From Cycas panzhihuaensis (taxonomy: Eukaryota > Cycadophyta): DNA of 64,000 nt. Under the pieces are notes generated by a model. It saw only the letters and a list, made by a program, of their open reading frames with translations. It had not been told where the DNA came from and ran no database searches. Below are positions 23,641-34,557 of the stretch, in pieces. How positions within the stretch are numbered: the first letter of the stretch is position 1; every line of letters starts with the position of its first letter. The stretch spans positions 102,617,741 to 102,681,740 of the forward strand of contig CM041465.1 in the NCBI GenBank assembly GCA_023213395.1. Direction: 5' to 3'. Position numbers and translations under genes: made by a program.

Positions 23641-24510
23641 GTTTACACTAGATATGGTGAGAATTAATGCAAAAAACCAAGGCTATAGACTTGAGTTTAT
23701 AAAGAGACTCAGTGGCTACAAGGTTTAATTATAATTTTGGTCATATAGAATAAAAGTACAACTAGAAACAAGGTTCTAACAACTAAAATCACTAGAAATA
23801 AATAAGTAATGGTGAGTTATAATGCCTAGCCCTTTCTTAGAGTTTAAATCCCTCATACCATATGATCAATAGCTTAAAATATAAAGTTTAAACTCCAAAA
23901 TAAGTTATAACTTAATTTACTATCATAAAAAAAAATAGTAAAATAAAAAAAAAAATGAAAATTATAGCCTATATTTAAAAAATTCAAAATTTTCATGATC
24001 GTCATTACTCAACTTTATCACGTGAGTTCATAGAGCTTAATGAGTTGATTTTGATGCAATCTAAAGTGATTACTTGAGTCTAATGGCTGAAATTGAGGTT
24101 TTACAACTTGATTTATACTACTATAAAGAAAATCAATGGAAAAGTGGGCCAAAAATTATAGAATAAGAGTAGGAAATGGGGTTTTAAATGTTGCCCACTT
24201 CCTACTATTTTGAGGTAAATATAGACCAAAATAACTCATTTGAAAGGAAAAAATCAATGTTAAATAGAACTTATATATATTGGCAATAGTCCCATGAGTA
24301 AGAAGTTTGTAAAAACAAACTAATAGAAGTGTTCAATACTATAAAAAAATGCCTCTACAGTGAAAATGATGTACTTCCAACTAATAAAACCCTCATGGGT
24401 TCAATTAAAAACTGTAAGAATCAACAACAAAGATCTGCACTATAAAAATAATATGTTAATATACTAAAATATATGAAAAGACTCAGAAAATTCCTATGTA
24501 ATGAACCATA
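23641..24510 (-). other. Leader of Ty1-B, no gene seen
   Basis: AT-rich sequence between the Ty1-B PBS and its gag. Homopurine/homopyrimidine A runs lie near 23930-23960. Confidence 0.5.
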
Positions 24511-24533
24511 GGCTCTGATACCATGTTGGAAAT
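24511..24533 (-). other. PBS and LTR terminus of Ty1-B
   Basis: Minus strand TGGTATCAGAGCC (24523-24511) is an exact tRNA-iMet complement, preceded by the LTR end ..TTTCCAACA (24533-24524). Ty3-2 inserted ten bases into the LTR end. The GAAAT at 24529-24533 is one copy of its target duplication. Confidence 0.82.
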
Positions 24534-27113
24534 TGGACGCGCATCTACGGGATAGCTACTTAACTAATAGGTGTGGTGAGAGTGGGTGGTGATAGAATCG
24601 AAGGAGAGACCTATAAGAAAAGTAATTACTACGCAGAGTGCCCCGTGCATCAGAGCACGAGTTCGGGATCTGCAATGGAGTATGGCTACCAACAAGTGAT
24701 CCTCCACCACTTCGAATGAAGGGTGAAGAGGCGTAGGGCTAGCCTGGGTTGACCTAGGGACAGGATCCTCCCACCCTTGGATGGCTGGAAGGGGAAGGAG
24801 AATATCCGAAGAAAATAGATCAAGGGTGTGCCTAAACAAGCCAACTGGGGTAAACAAGCAACGCGGGAGGCAAGAAACTTGTGCGGCTAAGGAGAGGAGG
24901 AAAGGTGAAAGGGCAGTTCCTATGGCCTTTCCTATGGATAACAAAGATGTAAGTAATAAAACAAATAGAGCACAATCAAAGAATAAAGCCCAATTTCCCT
25001 TTTATTTTCCAATGTGTTAATTACTAAGAAAGCAATCTAAAAGGAAAAAAAGGTAACAAGGTAGAGTAAGGTGTGTACCTGGACCGAGAGCGTGCGTGAC
25101 GAAGACCTTCTCGAGGGGCACCAACCTACTCCACGCGGCGCGTTGGATGTGGAATGTTGCAGCGGATTCGGATGAAGGGCTCCCTTACCTTCGCCAGAAA
25201 AATACCAAATACGATGCCAAGGAAAGAAAGGAAGTAAATGTTAATAACCGAAGAGGTGCAAAAGTACGATGTACATGGAAGCACTTACCGGCGACAGAGC
25301 TAACGGACAATATCCTCCACGCTCACCAAACACCTGCAAGCAATGGCAACCTCCCCCTTTTCTGGAGAAAGGATACTAACATGCAATACAAGATTCTAAC
25401 AACATATATCTATATAATGCAAATAAGAATCTAAACGCACGCATGTTAGTATCAACCCAATGACCAAAGTACATAAAAGAGGGTAATCAAAGCAAAGGTA
25501 AATGACCAGTAAGCCTCGAAGTGGCCCACCTCCCACAAATAGCACCCTAACCTCCCCCCAAGAGCCACAAGGCAACGAGGGCAAGGCCAAAAGAGATGGC
25601 TGGAAATGGCAACAAGGAGGTGAAGAAGGACTAAAGAACACCTGTGGCGAACCGGGATGCTATGAGGAGCAAACCGGACTGCCAGGAAGAAAGTTGGACA
25701 AGGACTAGAACTTGGGACTTACGTGAGTTGCCCAAACATGAACTTGAGCCCTCAAACCAGCACTGCAACATGTGACAGTGCTGATTTCAGTGGCTAAATG
25801 AGGGCCAACAAACCCTTGTTTGCGTGCCAAGTACAGCACAAGGCGAGAGGGAGGACTTGGGGGGGCTTAGAGCCGCTTAGGGAGCGTGGAAGGTGGTACG
25901 GAATCCACCCAGCTCCTTCCCAAAGCCTATGCCAATCCTCAACGCCGCTGCCTTGAGCAGCAAACGCAGGCAAGAGGCACAAAAATAGTGGCAAAACAGC
26001 CCACTAAAAGGAGGAAAAACTCACAAGGACAAGTAGGGAGCAAGTAAGATGGAGCATTAATATCACAAGAAAAATAATGCAAATCAAGAAATACCTGAGT
26101 GAGGGAGGCAAGAGGCTTACCTCAGCCAAGGGGTAGTGAAGAGGGGCTAAGAAATCAGCCCAGACCTGTGGTGTAGCAGGTTTGGGACCTTGCTAAGGAG
26201 GTTGGAAGGGAAACACCTGCACTTGAAGCACTTGAAGGCTGCCTGGGGCAAAGATCTACTAGAACCTCTCCAAGGGGCTCTCTCCAAGGTGCATGAGGGG
26301 CTGGGAGAATGTCCTAGCTACACCAAAGGAGAGCAGGGCACTGTAGGAGAGACGCAGGTCCTGTGGTAGCAGAAAGCAAATAGGAAGGGCGAGCACGTAC
26401 CGTGTTTCCTTGAGGAGCAATTCAAAAGTGAGCAAAAAGTTCTCAAAAATGAGTCAAAAGTGACTTAAGTACTCAAACCAAACCCTAAAGCAAGTGATTA
26501 GGGCGTGGCTGGAAGAGAGTTAAGTTGCGAGCCATGTGGCAATTTCGCAATAAATGCAAAATTGCCATGGCAGATTTTAAAAAACAAGTTAGAACAGTCG
26601 TACCATCGCAAATTCCGCGATCACGAATATTCCAGCAGACCGCGAATATTCCGCAAGACGCACCCAGAGGTAGAAACAGGCCCGACCAGCCAGTCTAGGC
26701 TGGGGGCAGATGACAAAAAGGACCAATAGGAGGCTTAGACACCTACCAGGGGGTAAACAAGCCAACAAATGGGTCAAAGGAGAAAAAATAGGGCTCAACC
26801 AGGGCGGCAAACTAACCAAACGATGATGGGTCATCACACAGGCAGAGGTGGCGCAAACTGAGTGGATCTTGGAGCGAGGAGGGCAGATGCGAGAAGTGAA
26901 GTGGCCACCAGGGTGCCACACTCACTGGGAGTGCACCCCTGCTATAGTCGTCATAGGCTAAAATAAGTGTAGACGAGGACAAAGTCGCCTACAAAGCCAC
27001 ACACATGCAGACATGCGAGCAAACACTCATCAAAAGAAAGCGATGATAATACAAGAAACATACCTGCACTTACCTGAGTCGGTGATTCCGTATCCATTCC
27101 CGGTTAGGAAACA
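24534..27113 (-). repeat. 3' LTR of Ty3-2 (2580 bp)
   Basis: Begins TGGACGCGCATC and ends GGAAACA on the plus strand. It is closely similar to 38490-41060 throughout. Open frames within it are long-LTR noise: similar frames occur in the partner, but none shows protein features. Confidence 0.94.
26537..26567. repeat. Hairpin in the Ty3-2 LTR
   Basis: TGGCAATTTCGCA (26537-26549) and TGCAAAATTGCCA (26555-26567) pair at 12 of 13 positions around a 5-base loop. The partner LTR has a degraded version near 40490-40525. It is followed by GCGAATATTCC direct repeats at 26620-26660. Confidence 0.6.
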
Positions 27114-27525
27114 TCGCCTTTGGCAACAGAGCCTCGCCGCTCGGAAGCCTGGTGCAATGGCGAATGCTGGCAACACAACTGTCAGTAGCACATGTGTATA
27201 TAGATATGTCAAGCAAGATCATAATAGTAGGCAAGGGCGCCGGCAAGTGTTATGGCAGAACGCGTGGATATGAAAGTAGCGGTGGAGACAACATAGGGGT
27301 TGCCTATGAGCCACCCTAGAAACTGACTGGAAAACTGAGAAAGGTGAGGGGGCTGCTCCCACCATAAAAGATGCGGAAGAGCATGCATAATCAAGTGAAA
27401 GAGCAAGCAAAGAGTAGGTACTATAGTTTTACCTCATTAGTAACCAGGTTTCGAAGGTGCGAACAGATCGTAAGACAAAGTGTGAGATAACCTGGGGCTT
27501 GGGCGATAGGGGGGGCAGATAAGCC

Positions 27526-27947
27526 TCAGGGACGATCAACAAGGAGAGGAAGGTGGCGCTCAAGGATGAGGCGAACGAGACTATCTGCCTCAGCGTTGAG
27601 GGCCTGAGGAATATGCTAAATGTCAACAGAAGAGAAACGGGCCATGAGAGATCTGGCAGCAGAAGCAAGAGTCCTCAAGTGAGGGCATCGCACCTGGTAA
27701 ACCTGGGTGAGATGAGACACCACAACTTGAGAGTAACAAAGTAGAACGATGGATCCATGATGGAAACAGAGAGCATCAGTAAGGGCCTCAATAATAGCTG
27801 TATATTCAGCTTCGTTGTTAGTAGCCTCTGGGAGGAAGATCCCAGAGCAGAGGAGATCGTGTCCAGAAGGGTCATGAGAATCCATGCAGCGGCAGAAGGT
27901 CCAGGATTACCGCGGCTTCCGCCGTCGGTAAAGATATAGATGGACAT
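27526..27947 (-). pseudogene. Extra RNase H1-type domain of Ty3-2, downstream of INT
   Basis: Homologue of 5029-5451. FTDGGSRGNPGPS (first Asp) is followed by TNNEAEY (Glu), then LCYSQVVV where the third acidic residue is Tyr, and ALNAEADSL (last Asp). Compared with Ty3-1 it is one base shorter, which is a single frameshift near 27875. A TAG sits at the very codon that is TGA in Ty3-1. The end (VDRP then TGA) matches. The DGGSRGNPGP signature is that of archaeal/plant type RNase H1. Tat elements are known to carry a second RNase H, normally between pol RNase H and INT. Here it lies on the far side of INT and of the antisense gene. Confidence 0.82.
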
Positions 27948-28463
27948 AGGTGACACAAAATCTAGGCAAACAATAGACAATGAAAGCAATACTCGAAAGG
28001 TAAGCAAAAGTGGCCGTGAAGGGTAGGAGGACCTAGCAACAAGGTTACCCAGGGCGAGAGCAAGCAAACCGATCACCGACAGAGGGTGGTCGGGAAAAAA
28101 AGCCTCCTAGGGCGCCAAAAGGTTGCTTTAGAAAGCGAAACATGCCCCCAGGAGGGGGAGCATTCCCTTTGGGAACCCCAAGAGTGAAAAAGGGCTGCGG
28201 AAACGAGTCCAGGGCGACGAAACGAGCCAAATGAGTATAAACTCGGGCACGCACGGGAGTAGCGTGCAAAATGATGCAGAAGGGCCCTAGCAAAAGCGCG
28301 ATAATGAGGCACCATAAATGCCCTTGCAAGGGAGGGCAGAAAGGGCATCAATAGAGCACAATGGGTGACAGGGCTAGAAGGCAAAGTCGATCAAGGCAAC
28401 AGGACAGTCCCAACGGCTGTCGCAGGACCAAAAACGGAGGAAGTGCCTGTTGGGGCCCCCGCC

Positions 28464-28472
28464 TATATAAGG
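28464..28472 (+). promoter_or_regulatory. TATA box of the antisense gene in Ty3-2
   Basis: CCTATATAAGGA, 167 bases before the exon 1 ATG, matching Ty3-1 (5991-5999). The flanks AAGTGCCTGTTGGGGCCCCCG are GC-rich. Confidence 0.68.
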
Positions 28473-28630
28473 AAATTAACGGGAAAATGGATTCATTTTC
28501 ACCGGCTCTCGTACGAAACCAGAGCTATTTCCTTACGCAGTGGAGCACCACCCAACTTTGGAGGCACGTAGAGGGAGATCAGACCGTCAGATCGGAGAGC
28601 GGAGAGAGCCAGTGCGACCGACAGGACGAC

Positions 28631-31039
28631 ATGGCGGTAGCGAGACCAGATCCAGTAAGTGGATATCATTAAACCCAGCCTATTTCGAAGTTCAAAGTTT
28701 GTTGATTTTTACAGTTTGTTTCATGGTTTTAGTGCCCCTTATGGGTAACGAAGGGCCCATCGGGGTCTGAATCAGACCCAGAAAGAGGCGGGGACCTAGG
28801 CATTAGGGAGCCCTGGTCTCGGTGGGCCCCACGGGGTCCACCAGAATTTTTGTTTTTCAGTGAAATCCCCTTTTGAGGGATCGTCGTTCATACCGCGGTA
28901 ATGATCGCAGTGCCGCGATCATTACCGCGGGGCCTACGATCGTTGCGGGACCCGTGCTAAACTTAGCGGTACCACTAAGTTTGGTATGGTACGAAGGCAG
29001 AAAGGCAGAAAATCAGACACGAAGGCCAAAAGAGCCCCAAATCTCAAGACAGACACGAAGGCCAAAAGAGCCCCAAAGCAGACAGTGACTGACGTGAAGC
29101 TAACTTGAATTGTTTTTTGTTGTGAACAGGATGTCATCGCAGTAGATAACCGCGAGAACGTAGGTATGGCCATGTTGAGCTACATGGAGATGGCGACGTA
29201 GGAGGACAGGGAGGTCCTACAGAGGTGCGACCTATACAAGGCCCTCAAGATACCTTAGTACACATCAGACCAGAGACTGTTGGTTGATATAGTGTCCCAT
29301 TGGGACAGGAGGAGACATGTGTTCCACCTACCACAGGTAGGTGACGTGACAGTCACACCGAGAGATATCCGGCGGATACTGGGGGTTCCGGCAACAGGGA
29401 GGCCGATGAGACTAGGGACGCTGAGGAGGCAGCCTTGTTCTTCACAGGAGCTGATAGATGGGAGCGGAGGGGAGCACGCCTCCAAACTGTACTGATGTCA
29501 GGGATTCCTCGAGTGAGAAGCGGTTATCTTGGCGTTCTATTCGGATTTCCCGGAGCGTAACTATAGGGAGATACCAGGGGGATGGTTGGATGCAATTCGT
29601 CACTGCGAAGCCAGCGAGAGGATGGACTAGGCGGCCTTCATAGCGGCGAACCTCATCGCCCAGCTGGATACTATTAGGACGACCGACAGAGGTGGGTTGT
29701 CGTATAGCATACTGTTGCAGTGTTGGTTCTTTGATCACTTCGCAGCGGGCACCAATGGGGACCACACCCCATCACAGAGCAGGCCCCGATGGTCCACAGG
29801 TGGTAGACTCAGCTGAGGGGGACAGAGGATAGGGCCCATGTCAGGCGATCAGTGGAGGCTACGTCACTAGACCTCCTCACCCTACCAGACTACATAGCAG
29901 AGCCTTATAGGACAGCGAGGTGGTATAGTGACGACAAGGCGGGCGGAGCAGGACTGCCCGTGGGCAATGACAGCGGAGATGACGGAGATGATGGAGACAA
30001 CGGGGATGATGGGGCCGGCCCGTCACGACCTGTAGGGGAGGCAGGTCCCTCAGGGACAGCAGGAGACACAGAGGGTCCATCTGGGGCTGCCAGAGGAGAG
30101 GCAAGCCCGTCAGGAGCACCGGACGAGAGCAGGAGACCCGTGACCAGGGCTCGCAGGCTACGGATCATGATGGGATCCGGAGGGACGAGAGTTGGGCCCA
30201 CCCCTACGAGGAAAGAGGCCCAGGTAGAGGAGGTACCAGAGGATGAGGCACCTGTGGCTGGCGGAGAGCCGGGAGGGGAGGATGCTGCATGACCAGAGGA
30301 GCCGGTGGCCACAGCAGGTGAGACCTAACCCTTTCCAGAGCCGTTTGGCATCCAGATAGATGTTTAGTTTGATTTGATCGTGATATATGGTGAGATGTAT
30401 ACTGACACATGGCATGTTGCATTGGCAGGTACAGCAGAGATCAGGAGACTGATAGAGGCTGTGGTGAGGGAGATATTCCCTCAGGTATACGCAGAGGGGT
30501 AACCGCCCATCCAAGCAGGAGACGAGCCTAGAGCGGTAGGTGCCCACAGGGAGGCATTCGCCTTGTTGGTGAGGGCGAGGGACATATGGGCTACAGAGTC
30601 CCAAGAGCACGCGACATCCTGGGGACGTCTGTAGTCGGAGAGGGATGATGTGAGACGCGAGAGAGACGAGCTATGTGGATGGGTGGAGGCTCTAGAGGCA
30701 TGTATGAGTAAGTAGAGATGCCGAGAGCGTAACCCAGCCTAGCAAAGGCTCACAGAGCATCTCAGGGGGACAGAGGAAGCACTCCGGGGAGAGAGGGATC
30801 ATATCCAGGCCAGATACGATCAGCTAGTAGCACAGATGGTATCGAGGTCAAGCTAGAGCAGGACACGTACCCACACGGCGACGACGACCCCGAGACGGCC
30901 GAGAGATGAGGAGAGCAAGGCGGGCACTGCAGAGGCCTGTGAGGAGCCTTAGAGGCATGTGGTCCCCAAGAGGGATCACAGAGACCGTGAGATGGTACCC
31001 AGAGCAAAAAGCAGTGAGGATATGTACATAGGATTTTGA
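28631..31039 (+). pseudogene. Antisense spliced gene of Ty3-2: plant-mobile-domain-like protein
   Basis: Exon 1 is 28631-28654 (MAVARPDP). Intron 1 is 28655-29129 (GTAAGT...TTGTGAACAG). Exon 2 is 29130-30317. Intron 2 is 30318-30428 (GTGAGA...TTGGCAG). Exon 3 is 30429-31039, ending TGA. Exon 2 gives LLVDIVSHWDRRRHVFHLP and VTVTPRDIRRILGVP, a close match to the plant mobile domain core. Then comes an acidic GDDGDDGD tract with GPSG repeats (30000-30130). Exon 3 gives a charged helical tail (ERDDVRRERDEL; ERDHIQARYDQLV) with heptad spacing. A frameshift lies near 29425. Stops in exons 2 and 3 are CGA-, CAA- or CAG-derived. It is transcribed against gag-pol. Domesticated relatives with this domain act in plant silencing and development, but that does not fix its role here. 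Confidence 0.75.
28893..28930 (+). other. Perfect 16 bp hairpin in intron 1 (Ty3-2)
   Basis: CCGCGGTAATGATCGC (28893-28908), loop AGTGCC, then GCGATCATTACCGCGG (28915-28930). All 16 pairs match. It is the counterpart of 6435-6470 in Ty3-1. Confidence 0.82.
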
Positions 31040-31680
31040 CAGGGGAAAGCACGGGCCTCCAGGGGGTCATATATAGGACCATATGATTGTACCCCCTTGC
31101 AAGGACACTAGCTTCCCAGATGTATGGTGTGACATGATTTTTTTTAGATGTATATATATATGTATATGCAGGGTGGTCGAAACCCCATTTGGATATGAGA
31201 TGCTGTGTATAGTGTATCATGTGTGGATGACATGTATGGTTATTTTGTATGGTTGTAAATGTTATGATGTAGATATCTTATGTTATGAATATTTTGTTGT
31301 ATGATGCACATGTTTCCTTCCGTGTATGGCTATATGTCTAATAGGAGCACACACACACGTCGTGAGTGAAGACGACATAGAGATGTGAGGTTAGAGGATA
31401 GAGCGGCATACACGTCTACGGGAGAGCATAGCGGAATATGTGAAGGAAATGACAAATAGGAAAGGGGAACGACAACACTCCCAAGCACCTTTCAGGTTGG
31501 GGAATGCCCAAGCAGGACAACAACAGGTTCCCAAGAGGGTACGGGAACGCGGGTTCCATGGAAGGAACTGAAAAGAAGAAGAAGGATCCATCTTAAATTG
31601 CCATTCTACCCGTGGTTGGGAAGAATGGGGACAACTTAAGATGGTAGTTTAGGCTCATTTTGGAGTAGGGCAAAGGGATC
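31040..31680. other. Spacer between antisense gene and INT of Ty3-2
   Basis: T/G-rich tail (31120-31310) after the antisense stop, then a stretch with an ACACACAC run at 31350-31357. It lies between two converging units. No gene is seen. Confidence 0.5.
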
Positions 31681-31689
31681 GTTGAAAGA

Positions 31690-32829
31690 TCATGCGTAAA
31701 ACTTCTTAAGGAATTTCCCATTAATGGCTTTCTCAAATTCAAGCCCTTCTAGGGTGGCTATCCTATAGGCACCATTATCGAGGGATTCGATAATGATGAA
31801 AGGACCAACCCATCGGGGTTTGAACTTGGTCAAACGGTCATGGAGATATTCGAGCTTGAGGACGTGGTCCCCGGGGAACAAAGGGCGGGAATGAAGATGT
31901 TTATCAAAGGCCCTTTGTGAGTGGGCTTTGGATGCTAGGTTAGCCTGATAGGCGGCTAAGCGTCTCTCATCTAAGGCTTCGAGGTCCAGCAGGTGAGCTT
32001 GGCAGATTGACCCTTTGTCGATGAAACCTCGAAGGGAGACTCGCAAGGAAGGAATCTCAACCTCCAGTGGGAGTACCGCCTCGGTACCGTAGACCAGGGA
32101 AAATAGGGTCATTCCCGTGGTGGAACGGATAGAGGTGCGATAAGCCCACAAGGCGGAGGGCAACTGAAGGTGCCAATCCTTTTAGGATTAAGCAACGGTT
32201 TTCTTGAGGATATTGACAAGAGTCTTATTAAAAGACTCCACTTGGCCATTTGCCTGAGGGTAGTAAGGGGAGGAGGTGTTGTGATAAATTTTAAACTTCT
32301 CACAAAGCTCGTCCATCTCCTTATTACAGAAAGGAGTTCCATTATCAGTGATTAGGATGTCCGGAATTCCAAAATGGCAAATGATATGCTGATAAATGAA
32401 TGTGACAATCGTTTTACCAGGAGTAGTGATCAAGGGGATGGCCTCCGCCTATTTGGTAAAATACTCCGTGGCAGTCAAGATAAACTTGTGCTGCGACGAC
32501 GAAGGTGGGGAGATAGCCCCAATGAGGTCTAGTCCCCACTGAGCGAAAGGCCATGGTGAAACAATGGGATGCAGGGCCTCGGAAGGCACATGGGAAATGT
32601 TGGCATGTTCTTGACATTGCCGACATTTTAGAGTAAAGGTGTGAGCGTCCTTAAAGAGGGACGGCCAGAAATAGCCCATGCGGAGGATCCTCTGAGCCAT
32701 AGACTGGCCCCCAAAGTGGCCTCCACAAATGTCATGGTGGCATTCGCGAAGCACCTGGTCAGCTTCGTCAGTAGTGACGCAGCAGAGGAGGATCCCATTG
32801 AAGGACCTCTTGTATAATACCTCATCCAC
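31690..32829 (-). pseudogene. Integrase of Ty3-2
   Basis: All parts of a gypsy integrase are visible. The HHCC zinc finger (HDICGGHFG, later CRQCQ) spans about 32630-32760. The first catalytic Asp is in GLDLIG near 32530, the second in ITDNGTPF near 32340, and the Glu in ANGQVESFNK near 32240. A C-terminal domain runs to KFLKKFYA at 31690 with no chromodomain, as in the Athila/Tat branch. Breaks are TAG for Trp after TEYFTK (32450) and stops near 32188. It would integrate the cDNA. Confidence 0.88.
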
Positions 32830-32912
32830 GAGGAGGTATTGCCTGGCAGAAGTCCAAATACGAGACCTAACTTTACTACTAGCGTCAGGGCGGTATGCTG
32901 CTGTGTAAGATA

Positions 32913-33542
32913 CTAGACTATGTCACCATACCACTCATCGTCAACAAGTGGATAGGGAGAGGCTCCCTGAATCGTTAAGATGGACTCATCAGGGAGAGAG
33001 TCGTCAACGGGAGCACCAAAGGAGTTAGGGATAAGGGCGTCTACGAGTTGCTCAGCCACTATCATTCTCTTCTTTGATTTTTGGTTAACGATATGGAGGT
33101 CAAATTCTTGGAGTAGGACAGCCCAACGACCAGCCCTAACCATCAAATCTGAACGAGTTAGCAAGTATCGCAAGGGATCGGATTGAACGATCACCTTAGT
33201 GGTGTTGTCAAGCAAGTAGTGCCTGAACTTCTTGGTCACATAGACCAAGGAGGGGCATTCCTTCTCGGCGAGAGAATAGTTAAGCTCAGCAGCCACGAGG
33301 GTGCGACTGATGAAGTATATAGCTCTCTCGGTTCCCGAGTCATCCTCTTGAGCTAGCATAGCGCCCAAGGATTCGTCAATCGCCGAGATGTATAGGACGA
33401 AGGGCCTATCGAATCGAGGAGGCGCCAACGTAGGAGCGGAAGCTAGGGCTTCCTTAAGTCCTTCGAAGGCCTTTTGGGTCTTATCAGACCAGGCCAAAGG
33501 AGCTCCCTTCTTCAATAGGTTCGTGAGGGGTTTAGCGCTCAC
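32913..33542 (-). pseudogene. Pol RNase H of Ty3-2
   Basis: In frame with RT on the other side of a single TGA at 33603. It begins SAKPLTNLLKKGAPLAW and goes on with the gypsy RNase H: ISAIDESLGAMLAQ, IYFISRTL, LNYSLAEKE and RHYLLDNTTKVIVQSDP. A linker ends WYGDIV. It is the standard gypsy RNase H and a different lineage from the extra domain at 27526-27947. Confidence 0.85.
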
Positions 33543-33602
33543 AGCGAAATCGGCTAAGAAGCACCTAAGAAAACCAAGCCTCCCTAAAAATGACTTAATC
33601 TG

Positions 33603-34234
33603 TCATTGAGTTTTAGGTGGTGGCATGTCAAGGATCGCCCTGACTTTGCCAAGGTCAATCTGAATCCCTTGTTTGGATACAAGGAAACTAAGGAGTTTAC
33701 CTGAGGTAATGGCAAACACACACTTGAGAGGATTTAGACTGACGTGATATTTACGGCATCGTAAAAAGATGGCGCGCAAGTCGGAAGGGTGATGGGCCCT
33801 AACGAGGGAGAGACTCATCATATCGTCCATGAAGACCTCTAACGTGTTGTCAATGAGGTCATGGAAAATGAAATGCATGGCTCTTTGGTAAGTAGCACCT
33901 GTATTCTTAAGGCCAAAGGTCATTGCCTTGTAGGCGAAGGTACCCCAAGGAGTAGTGAAGGCCATCTTATGGCGGTCTTTGGGAGAAATCAATCGTTATA
34001 AATGGAGAAGCCGTCCATTAGGGACATCACTTCAAATCCAGCGGTACGATTGATGATTTGATTGAGGAAGGGTAACGAGAAATTATCCTTGGGACAAGCA
34101 TTATTGATATCGCGAAAATCGATACATATACAGATTGCCCCATTCTTTTTAGCAACCGGGACAATGTTGGAGACCCACTTAGGGTAGTCAATGGAAGTGA
34201 TAAGCCCAGTGTCCAGAAGCTTCTCAACCTCCAT
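33603..34234 (-). pseudogene. Reverse transcriptase of Ty3-2
   Basis: The part at 34234-33989 covers the fingers (WVSNIVPVAKKNGAI, FRDINNACPKDNFSLP) through SLMDGFS, which holds the first catalytic Asp. The part at 33992-33603 runs from PKDRHKMAFTTPWGTFAYK through VFMDDM (33811-33838), the YxDD box in its FMDD form, to LDMPPPKTQ. The two are split near 33990 by a small deletion and a TGA. It copies element RNA into DNA. Ty3-1 keeps only the first ~40 codons of this region. Confidence 0.9.
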
Positions 34235-34557
34235 CTTGATAGCAGCTGAGAGCTTTGGGTGAAGGGGACGCTTACCGCGCAGGCGTGCGCCGTGAATGGT
34301 GGTGAGGTTATGAGTGACAATGGAGGGTCAATTCCTTCATGTCAAGATAATCCCACGTGAACACGCCTCGAACTCCCCGAATGTAAGGGAGTACTCCCTT
34401 ATCTCATCAAGGGAACATTCCAACCCAACCTTAATGACCTTGCCCAGGGCCAAGACTATGTCTTGGGTTGTCCCCATGTACATGGCATTGCCCTCCTCGA
34501 AGTGGAGAGGGGCAAGATCAACAGGAGGAAGAGGAACAGGAGACAGGATCAGATTGG

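Noticed and set aside
24564-24944. 126-codon minus-strand frame repeated at 38520-38939
   Set aside because: It lies wholly inside the two LTRs of Ty3-2, so the repeat is explained by LTR identity. No domain or start context.
30158-30610. Long minus-strand frames opposite the antisense gene (also 29442-29765, 29905-30312, 7459-7824)
   Set aside because: They are shadows of the plus-strand exons: they cross the intron and show no gypsy domain, although they lie on the gag-pol strand.
30762-31220. 152-codon minus-strand frame downstream of the antisense gene
   Set aside because: Overlaps exon 3 and its T-rich tail, with no homologous frame in Ty3-1 and no domain.
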